This document shows, one piece after another, positions 1 to 7,909 of a stretch of 23,017 bases of DNA. This DNA is from Cytidiella melzeri (Eukaryota; Basidiomycota; Agaricomycetes; Polyporales; Irpicaceae). Below the pieces are notes generated by a model, which saw nothing but the letters and a program-made list of their open reading frames with translations, made no database searches and had not been told where the DNA came from. Every line of letters begins with the position of its first letter. The stretch's first letter is position 1. The stretch covers positions 1 through 23,017 of the forward strand of contig JABYQR010000526.1 in the NCBI GenBank assembly GCA_022592445.1, read 5' to 3'. Made by a program: the position numbers and the translations under genes.

Positions 1-71
1 TCAACTTCAATAAGTGACTCAGGCTACAAGTAAACTGGTTACTTGTGATTATTTTGGTCACTCTCTAAGTA
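1..71. other. Left flank of the hAT insertion, gene-free
   Basis: No gene is visible. The stretch has no CpG dinucleotide. Together with the CpG-poor stretch beyond 4736 it probably formed one continuous region before the hAT element inserted. Its last 8 bases (64-71, tctaagta) are the left copy of the target-site duplication. Confidence 0.7.
64..71. repeat. Left target-site duplication of hAT element (tctaagta)
   Basis: The 8 bases directly outside the left inverted repeat are identical to 4728-4735 directly outside the right one. Eight-base duplications are the hallmark of hAT transposition. Confidence 0.93.
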
Positions 72-89
72 TAGGGACCAGCACGAGTG
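72..89 (+). repeat. Left terminal inverted repeat of hAT
   Basis: Eighteen bases (tagggaccagcacgagtg) match the reverse complement of 4710-4727 without mismatch. The pairing stops at base 19 (90 versus 4709). Confidence 0.95.
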
Positions 90-320
90 TACCCGCGGGT
101 GACCTGGATCCACGACCTGCAGGTCACCGCACTCTCCAAAACGCTACTCAGATCCGCGCAGGTGCTTTGCCACGGGTGATTCAGAGCCGCACTGCAGGTA
201 CCTGCCAACCCGCAGGTCGACCTGCCACAAGTAGTCCCACGAGTACCTGGGATCCATGGGTCAGGTAATAACCTGCCGCAGATCTATCAGGTCAAGTACT
301 TGTACATATCTACACAGACT
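90..320. promoter_or_regulatory. Left subterminal palindrome cluster of hAT
   Basis: Palindromes acccgcgggt (91-100) and gacctgcaggtc (114-125) and many short acctgc, aggtac and ggatcc motifs occur here. The right end (4560-4705) carries the same vocabulary, including an identical acccgcgggt at 4644-4653 and a ggatccaggtacttgg block. Such clusters are typical transposase-binding zones; binding is inferred. Confidence 0.6.
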
Positions 321-668
321 GTTACGATATAAGTATCAGATGTTACACTACTTATCCGGATGAAGCTACTCATTATTCGGAACACCAAGCAACGGATAAA
401 CCAAGGACATCACGTTCAAGTGCTTCAGCGTCGAAAATAATCAAATAGTGACAATTCGCGATCTTGAGGTCTGTCAGGCCGTTAGGGGTTAGGCAAGGTA
501 TGTTGGTTGGGATCGAGGGGCGCTCAGGGTTGAGCCAGCGCCGTGAGTTGTCGTGAGATTGACTCGGTGGCATCGTAGCTAAAGATGGAGTCAGTGCGAG
601 TTTGAAGATAGACTGAGGAGCCATGACGCACCTAACAACCGCTCGTCTTGTAAAAAAAATGTGACATT

Positions 669-697
669 AACCTGCACGAACAGCTTTCGTGCAGGTT
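669..697. other. Perfect hairpin, 12-bp stem
   Basis: Arms aacctgcacgaa (669-680) and ttcgtgcaggtt (686-697) pair perfectly around the 5-nt loop cagct. It directly abuts a second hairpin. Its function is unknown. Confidence 0.7.
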
Positions 698-730
698 CAA
701 GTGCGGGACACTTCTAGTGTGCCGCACTTG
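698..730. other. Near-perfect hairpin, 15-bp stem
   Basis: Arms caagtgcgggacact (698-712) and agtgtgccgcacttg (716-730) pair at 14 of 15 positions around a 3-nt loop. It starts on the base after the preceding hairpin. Its function is unknown. Confidence 0.7.
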
Positions 731-1222
731 ATCGTTCTCTATATGGGCTTGGACCCTGTGCTTGGAGTCGATGGTGAGGGGGTGCGCGTGTGGTATGAGG
801 CTGTTCGTTCATGCTTGCAATGAATGTAAAGCTGCAGCTGACTGAACAAGTATATATGAGCTTTAGTTTGAGCGAGTGAACGCGGGAGCACTTACTTGGC
901 AACTACTTAGCATCTAGACAACCGACTCAAGGAACAATAAAGGGGATGCAACAGCGATTGGAGGACTCTCTGCGTGGTCCAGGTGTCTCGATGGCTATCT
1001 CCAATGGTCGGAGTCGGCCTTCTTGACAGTCTAGATGGTAGGCAGGAGTGTGTCGTGGCACAGATGCGGTACACTGTCGGGTTGACTCTAGTTACGTACT
1101 GCTGACTGCATATAATTCCATGCCTGCCATGTACTACACGCTCTCAATTCTCAACACAACATCCTTGTCTTTCGCCTCAAGCTACTAGTATTTCATCACT
1201 GACATACACTGTCTCTCAAAGA

Positions 1223-1454
1223 ATGCTTCCTCGTCACCGCTGCTCAATGATTGCTCCCTGCGCTACCTTGAACTACCCGGCAGTTGTAAGTAGAAGTGAA
1301 TTGTAGCCTACTCGTCATTCAGGCCCGCTTTGACGTGGATATCCCCTCGGGGAGTAAGCGTCGGGTTTTGAGTGCGTGGCTGCCGTGGGGTAGTCAGAGT
1401 TGTGCAGCGGATGCGGTGACGAAGACGTCGACATGGCACACTTATTCACTTTGA
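1223..1454 (+). other. Candidate tiny spliced ORF inside hAT (weak)
   Basis: An ATG at 1223 opens 21 codons (1223-1285). A GTAAGT donor and a CAG acceptor would remove 1286-1322, and the frame then continues from 1323 to a TGA at 1452-1454, giving 64 residues in total. A TATA-like tract (about 1108-1115) and a pyrimidine-rich leader precede it. Against it, a 37-nt intron is shorter than every other intron in the window and the peptide resembles nothing I recognise. It may simply be chance. Confidence 0.15.
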
Positions 1455-1700
1455 GCAATGTTGTCCACCAGCGGTTAGTGCTCTATCTTCATTTTATTCT
1501 CTTGTAATTCTTCCCCATGTAGTTATACTTATGGATAAATCCCTCAGACTCCTAAGTATCTTGCCCCTAACGCGCCCCTCTCGCGAGTGCGATACCGAAT
1601 GATTTCGCCGTGAGAAGCTGCAGCGATTTTTTTTTGGTCCTCGCCTCTGTTCCCTCCATCGCCCATCACCCATTGTCTATTCTTTCTCTTTCCGTGCTGC

Positions 1701-4540
1701 ATGTCTCGTCAGCGCAAGCGCCACCGTACAATCAACGAAACTTCCTCGCCGGCACCAAACTCCCCCAGCGAGTCCACGAGCTCATCTACAACCCCCGCTC
1801 GTCCACTTTCCAAGAAGGAGAAGTTCGATATACGATACGATACTGCTAACAAGAGTAACGAAGAAGTCCTTAGTAAGTTTACAACATTAACATCTGCTTG
1901 CTTTCCAAATACTAATGGACAACAGCCAAGCAGCTTGCTTCATGGACGTCACGATCATACAAGCACTTCAAGATGCCACCGAACATCATTGTTGAGAACG
2001 GCGAGGTCAAATACCAATTCATCTGCCTCAAGTATGTTCAATTTGCCTGGATCTATTCTTTCATTCAAGTTTTGCTAATTTGCTATTGATTCTGAACCAG
2101 GAACCCCTCGCGCTTCCTCGTTCGCGTACGTTATGACGATTCGACCAGCAACCTCAAACGCCACGAAGATTGTTGTGACCCTGCGGTCGCTTCTGAAGAT
2201 TCGAGCATCGCTTCATTCGCCCACGGTTCAACATACTCTGATGCGAAAATGCGCTTCAAAGCCGTCAGCTGGGTAACACAGCGTCATCGTCCATTCGGTA
2301 TACTCGACGACCCAGAACTCCTGGACATTTTCAAGATGTTGTACGCCCGTGTCAAGGTCCCATCGTCATTCACTGTGTCCCGCGACGTGAAGGAGACATT
2401 TCAAATCTGCAAGCGCGCCGTCGCAAAGCTTCTTGGTCAGTATGAGGGCCAAGTTCACATTGGTTTTGATGGCTGGACCTCGCCCAACGTCATCTCCTTC
2501 CTCGGCGTCATCATCTACTTCACTCGAGACGGCGCTCCGTGTTCAACAATCCTCGATATCATAAAGTACAGTTTGCTCATCGGACTTCTTTTCTCATTGC
2601 CTTATTCTTCCACTTTGTAGACTGACGAAGAGTCACACCGGCATCTACCTGGGTGAACAGATAGAGCACTGTCTTCGCGAATTCAATGTCGACAAAAAGG
2701 TGAGTCGCAGTATCCAATGCCTCGAAATTGTACTGATATCTGTCACAGCTTCTCGGCCAGGCATGCGACAACGCATCAAACAATGATACGGCCATCGCAA
2801 CGCTAGAGATGGCACTTCCAACTGGCCGCAACGGACGCCATACTCAAATCCGATGCATATGCCACATCATCAACCTCGTTGTGAAGGTGAGCGGTCCCAA
2901 TAATCACTACGACCTCAATGATAATGAACCCTTGTAGGCCATCCTCTCACCTTTCATCTCCAAGCGCAAGACTACAAATGCCGATGCACTTGCCGGCGTG
3001 ACTGACGAAGACGAAGACATTGACGATGCTGACGATAACCCTGAAGACTTGGAGCAAGATGAGGAGATAGACACGGACCGGCAGGCTCACGACGAGGCGG
3101 AGATAGACGAGATTGCTGCCGACGTCGATGAGCGTGTTATTTTGTTGGACTGGGATGCCAAGCGCGGCCGCTCAGCTCTGAAAAAGGTACGTGGGTGCTG
3201 CTATTCAGCACAAATATGCCAATTAACCTGCTACATAGGTCACGAAACTTGCCAACCGCATTGCCAAGTCACCGGTAATGCTTACCGAGCTCGATGGGCT
3301 CTGCAACAAGCTCGATGTTCCCTCTCGACGCATTTCGCAGGCCGTTCGAACCAGATGGAACTCGACGTCCATGATGCTTAGCTCAGCAATTCATCTACGG
3401 CGGCCACTGGACATGCTCACCATTATGCCCGCATTCAACACGGATAAGAAGACCGCGCTCAAACAGTACCGACTTACTGATGAAGAATGGACATTACTCA
3501 AGACCCTTGAACCACTTCTCAAGGTCTGTCCGCTGCAGTTACTGATTGTCGTCCTCTTCTGACATTGATATTGATCCAGGTTTTCCTCGATGCAACCAAT
3601 CGGATGTCCCAAAAAAATAGACCGCTGCTACACGAGGTCATTCCGATCATCGACCTTCTCACGGAGCAGTGTAACAGCATGAGCGACGACATTACCCTTT
3701 CATCAATCCTCCGTGTCGCGGCTGCTCGCGGTTGCGCTGTTCTGGACAAGTATTACGCGAAGACGGATGACTCCATTATGCATCGTTGCGCGATGGGTAC
3801 GTTCATCATCCTTTAATAAGCTATCGCCCTAATCAGAGCTTCCAGTACTTCATCCGAGATACAAGCTGGCTTATTTCCGGGCCAAAGGATGGAAGGCAGA
3901 GTGGATCGAGGCCGCAAAGACGATTCTTCGAGACCAATGGAAGCATTACAGGCCTAATAGCAGTGTAAGCACTGAAGCTAATGGCTCATCAGTACGTCTT
4001 TCCTTTTTTCTTGTGTGCTTGGTCACCAACTGTGCCCATTCTCAGGGTTCTACAACAAATCTTTTCGATGCCATTGATAACTTTGGCGCCAGTGAGTCAT
4101 CTGCTGATGCACTCGAAGAGTGGTTTGATACACCGCCGATCAACGGGGTCAGCGACCCGTTGCAGTGGTGGCATGCGATCGGGGTTTGTCCAATGAGCCG
4201 CATGGCTATTGACTTTCTGTCGGCGCCAGGTAACAGTATTTTATTGCTGCTAGCTGTTGCAGGGGTCTCACTATTCTGGTTTACAGCGTCGTCGGTGGAT
4301 GTCGAGCGTGGATTCTCGCGTGGTGGACTGACTGTGAGCAAGCTCCGCCATAATCTCTCGGACGAGTCTGTTCGAGCTGCTACAGTGCTTAGCTCATGGT
4401 TCAAAATGCCGGGGTTTGTTCCTGAGGGGGAGATTGTGGATGTCTTCGCTAAGAAGCGGAAGAGGACACGCGCTGGAACAGTTGTTATGTTGGACTCGGA
4501 CTCTGAAAGCGAGAGCATGGACAGCATTAGCACAGCTTAG
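1701..4540 (+). CDS. hAT family transposase, 11 exons, 764 aa
   Basis: This is the cut-and-paste transposase of the surrounding element. Exons: 1701-1872, 1926-2031, 2101-2565, 2621-2699, 2749-2886, 2938-3186, 3239-3523, 3580-3796, 3846-3991, 4046-4229 and 4287-4540, with GT-AG introns of 49-69 nt. The joined length of 2295 nt is in frame with one terminal stop. A basic N-terminus (SRQRKRHR) precedes a BED-type zinc-finger-like segment (about residues 65-125, FICLK then LKRHEDCC). The RNase-H-like core shows GFDGWTSP (D216) and ACDNASNNDT (D281), with RCICHIINLV downstream. An acidic insert lies at about 341-385. The C-terminal dimerisation region has SSVDVERGFSRGGLTVSK, whose E687 is the likely third catalytic acid by family analogy. 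A basic patch (KKRKRTR) near the end may be a nuclear signal. No frameshift or stop was found. The start ATG has a weak Kozak context, but no better in-frame one was found. Confidence 0.92.
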
Positions 4541-4709
4541 TAGATAGCCCGGTGTGCTCTCGGTGTAGGTTACTTGCAGGTACTTGTAGCATACAAAATC
4601 GCCAACCCAGATCCGTACTGACCCGTGGGATCCAGGTACTTGGACCCGCGGGTCAGGTACTTGGGCTTATTTTTCACAAGTCTACCCATGCCTACTCACG
4701 AGTAACCTG
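4541..4709. promoter_or_regulatory. Right subterminal region of hAT, transposase 3' UTR
   Basis: This stretch follows the transposase stop and carries repeated aggtacttg motifs, acccgtggga and the palindrome acccgcgggt (4644-4653), mirroring the left end. It probably combines transposase-binding sites with the mRNA 3' end. Confidence 0.55.
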
Positions 4710-4727
4710 CACTCGTGCTGGTCCCTA
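4710..4727 (-). repeat. Right terminal inverted repeat of hAT
   Basis: This is the exact reverse complement of 72-89 over 18 bases. Confidence 0.95.
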
Positions 4728-4735
4728 TCTAAGTA
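4728..4735. repeat. Right target-site duplication of hAT element
   Basis: The bases tctaagta immediately follow the right inverted repeat and are identical to 64-71. Confidence 0.93.
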
Positions 4736-5510
4736 TCTACTAGCGTTAACAAGGCCGGCAAGCGGCAAGTACAATTCCTGAAGATTGAATGAAATATTAC
4801 TTTTTGAGCCAGATTTGTGAGTAAACTTGGTGCTGGTAGCAGCCTGAACAAGTAATTTTGTTGGGAATAGCTTCTTCAATGAGTAATGTTTAGTAAGTTG
4901 GTGGTTTGTCTTCACTGGAGCACACAATCATTCATGAAAGAAGAGGGACTGTGCTGTATTGTTTGAAGTGCAACAATGGCTGTGAGCACAGAATTAAAAC
5001 AAGTTTGTGGAGTGGAGCATGGAGATAAAGATTGTTTGACATGCGTCTTCTTCTTAATGGTGTTGAACTATGTTGAATAATCTAGATACAATTTGGTAAC
5101 CTGCAGGAGCAGGGTTACAAGTGATCATGTTATTCATAGCAAAATGAATAAATCATATAGCATGGAATAGTTGATTGCAGCTGTAACTTTGTAACCAAAA
5201 ACAACAACTGTGTTCCTGGTAAGGATCTTACCAAGCCATCTGGTCATGAATATTGACTGTGTTACAAGCATTTGCTAATGGTGACACCTTTGATAGGCAA
5301 CTTGATCCGGGATAAAGTGACTGTACTACAATTGATAAGTTTGGTTCCAGGAAAAGGAGCCATACATTGATGAAGGCAGTCACTAATGGTAGCAAGGGGC
5401 TTCATCTATCTTTTCATTAATCTTGTGCAGTGTTCACTGCTGATTCTAGAAAATTACTTGCTTCAAGAATGAAGGGCTGTAGGGTGTCTCATTAGATCAA
5501 TTGGTAGAAC
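4736..5510. other. CpG-depleted, gene-free sequence (probably decayed transposon)
   Basis: No credible gene is visible. After a few CpGs in the first 40 bases (4742-4770), CpG is nearly absent while TG and CA are common. That is the pattern expected from long-term cytosine methylation and deamination of repeats. No family can be assigned. Confidence 0.6.
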
Positions 5511-6376
5511 ATGTTACATGTGTCCTGTTGATGTCTGCACTGCCTCACCCCCATCAGAGCTGCAACAGGCTGTGTTCTGATTGTAACTCCTGCTTATGGA
5601 GTAACTGGTGGTTGCGAAACTGTATGGAAGAATCAAAGGCAGTGCTTTATGCTGATGCAACCACATCCTGTTGATGTCTGAACTGCTTCAGCCGCATTAA
5701 AACTGCCACAGGCTATGTTCTGATTTTGATTCCTCCTTAGAGAGCAACTCATGGTTGTGAAACTTTGTGCAACAATCTGATGCAGTGGTTGCTGCTGATG
5801 CAACTATGTCCTGTTGATGTCTGAGCTGCATCACCCCTATTGGAACTGCCACAGATTGGGTTCTGACTGTAACTTCTGCATAGAGAGTAGTGGTTGTGAA
5901 ACCTTGTGAACCAATTGAATGCAGTGCTTGCTGCCAATGCAACCATGCACTGTTGATGTCTGCACTGCCTCACCCCCATTGGAGCTGCAACAGGCTGTGT
6001 TCTGATTGTAACTCCTGCTTATGGAGCAACTGGTGGTTGTGAAACTGTATGGAAGAATCAAAAGCAGTGCTTTATGCTGATGCAACCACATCCTGTTGAT
6101 GTCTGAACTGCTTCAGCCGCATTGGAACTGCCACAGGCTATGTTCTGATTTTAATTCCTCCTTAGAGAGCAACTCATGGTTGTGAAACTTTGTGCAACAA
6201 TTTGACGCAGTGCTTGCTGCTGATGCAACCATGTCCTGTTGGTGTCTGAACTGCCTCACCCCCATTGGAACTGCCACAGGCTGTGTTCTGATTGTAACTC
6301 CTGCTTAGAGAGCAATTAACAGTTGTGAAACTTGTGGAACAATTAGATGCAGCACTCACTGCTGATGCAGCCACAG
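5510..6376. repeat. Six-copy tandem array of a ~143-bp unit with three-unit higher-order repeat
   Basis: The marker cctgttgatgtctg, with small variants, recurs at 5524, 5667, 5810, 5949, 6092 and 6235, giving spacings of 143, 143, 139, 143 and 143. Within each unit the same landmarks recur: ctgcc(t)cac, a cattggaactgcc-like block, aggctgtgttctgatt, ttgtgaaac and gctgatgcaacca. Unit 1 is closest to unit 4 and unit 2 to unit 5 (about 95% by eye), while neighbouring units differ more, so a ~425-bp three-unit block appears to have been duplicated. The period is not a multiple of three, so open frames across it are not coding. There are no spacers, so it is not a CRISPR. Confidence 0.9.
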
Positions 6377-7386
6377 GTTTACATTGTTCAAGAATGTAGG
6401 GGTTGAGAACTTGTACTCAGCTTCCAAAGTACTGATAATTCTTGCTCAGAGCCAACACTATGTGTGGCATGTCTTCTTATTGTATTCCTTGTTCAGAGAG
6501 CAAGCAATGTCTGTATATTGCTGCACATCAACCTGACCTTGACATTGTTTGCCAGCGGGAGTGGAGTTTGAATCTGAGTCTGGATGAGTTCTTTCAGTAG
6601 ACTGGCCATAACTTGCTCAATTTCACTTCAATTGACAGGATGTTTGTACCAGGATGCCAAATGATAGGGCTATCCAATGGTGTATTATATGTACGGATTT
6701 GTACCCATATTCAGTCTGTAAAAATCAAAAACTGCATATTGATTGCAAAAGTTATCTGATGCCAAGTTATAAAGGGCTGATAACAAAGCCAGTGTGATGC
6801 TATCAGCTGGATTCATTGTTTTGTTATTGACACTGTTACTGTCTGTATTCTGCCATCAAATTCCCACACTTTGGGGAACAAAAAGTTCACATCTGAAAAG
6901 GCATCAATGTGCTGGAGCACACTGGAACAATTCTTCTTCATTCTTCAGGAATTGTAATACTTTCAGAACTTATCCCAATTTTCTTCTCTAGAAATAGTTC
7001 CCAGGCCATGTGCAAATTGCTATTGCAGTCAATTATTGTGAAGTAATTGTTCCAGTTCATTTTGTCATAATAGACCAAATCCTCATGTCACAAAAGCTTA
7101 CTGCATGGGAATTGTTGCTAGTGAATTAATGGATATACAAGAATATGTTATTGTGTAATGCTTGGATTGATGCCATTGTTATGCCATTGTTGCTGTCCTT
7201 CTAAACTTGGTATATGGGCACTTCTTCCAATCACAACACACTTGCTGAATTTCACACATAGAAATACATACCATACACCATTGGATTGCCCTAGGTTTGG
7301 CTAACTGATTCCAAGATTGCAAGCTTTGGAGCAGAGGTTAGCAACTCATTGCCAAATTACTGGGAAAAGTTGCTCCTACTCAGCCG
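6377..7386. other. CpG-depleted, gene-free sequence
   Basis: This AT-rich stretch has only about two CpGs in a kilobase and no recognisable coding region. The depletion ends abruptly near 7384, where CpGs become frequent again. It is probably decayed transposon sequence; no terminal structure was found. Confidence 0.6.
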
Positions 7387-7909
7387 ATCTCCTTTGTCAG
7401 AAATATATACGCATGCGTGGCACGCGTGGTTGAGGCGTGGTTGCTAGAGAACAACGAACGGCATGCCAGCAGGCATTGTCAGACTTACAGCGTGTAAGTA
7501 CCTCAGGCTAAATGCACATGCATAAAACTGTCCGCTCGAAAGGGGGTGGGGGTGGTACTAACAAACAGCCAACTGAGTTTAAGCTATAAGAAGCAATAAT
7601 GTCGCACTGAATGTCCGAAGTAAACGCGTAACAAAGCGGCATCAGAGTTGGGAGAGCAAAGTACAAGACGACGGAAGCATCGTTCGTGAATCGGACTATC
7701 CGATTAATAACGTGTGGTGGTTGATAGGATAGGGACAGGGGTTGGACAGTTTGATGGATGCACTAAGTAATCGGGGCAATGCAATCAATCAAAAAGTTCG
7801 TCAACGTCGTGAATAAGGATGTGCGACTGAAAACCTTTTAGAAAACACCAAATGCAAAATTTGAGGCGTCCTGATTCCTCCGACATGGGCTGAAGGAATC
7901 AGAGGAAAG
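7387..7909. other. Intergenic region, 3' side of membrane-protein gene
   Basis: Ordinary CpG content returns here. A GC-rich tract with repeated acgcgtgg and gcgtgg motifs lies at about 7411-7440. No gene is supported. The left end marks the border between repeat-rich DNA and the host-gene island. The right part is presumably the 3' UTR of the minus-strand gene that ends at 7910. Confidence 0.5.

Larger units (their letters stand above)
321..1700. other. Long 5' region of the hAT element, no convincing gene
   Basis: About 1.4 kb lies between the subterminal repeats and the transposase start. It contains two adjacent hairpins (669-697, 698-730) and a weak candidate for a tiny spliced ORF (1223-1454). 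A T-run and CT-rich tract (1625-1700) directly precedes the transposase ATG and may be its core promoter or 5' UTR. The other open frames here are short and show no family resemblance. Confidence 0.5.
72..4727 (+). mobile_element. Complete autonomous-looking hAT DNA transposon, 4656 bp
   Basis: The element is bounded by perfect 18-bp terminal inverted repeats (tagggaccagcacgagtg at 72-89 and its reverse complement at 4710-4727) and flanked by identical 8-bp duplications. It carries a spliced hAT transposase gene (1701-4540) on the plus strand. Both subterminal zones (about 90-320 and 4560-4705) are rich in short palindromes such as acccgcgggt (91-100 and 4644-4653) and gacctgcaggtc (114-125), plus repeated ggtacttg and ggatcc-containing motifs. 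Subterminal repeats of this kind bind transposase in other hAT elements, so that role is inferred here. The 1.6-kb 5' region before the transposase is unusually long. Exact repeats, exact duplication and an open coding frame indicate a young insertion that may still be mobile. Confidence 0.95.

Noticed and set aside
2577..2831. Minus-strand frame inside the hAT transposase
   Set aside because: It spans two introns and an exon of the clearly supported plus-strand transposase gene.
5697..6374. Overlapping minus-strand open frames with similar peptides
   Set aside because: They come from the ~143-bp tandem array. The period is not a multiple of three, the frames shift between units, and no family is recognisable.
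5510..6376. CRISPR-like regularly spaced array
   Set aside because: Units are contiguous and ~143 bp long with no short repeats or unique spacers, and the host is a eukaryote.
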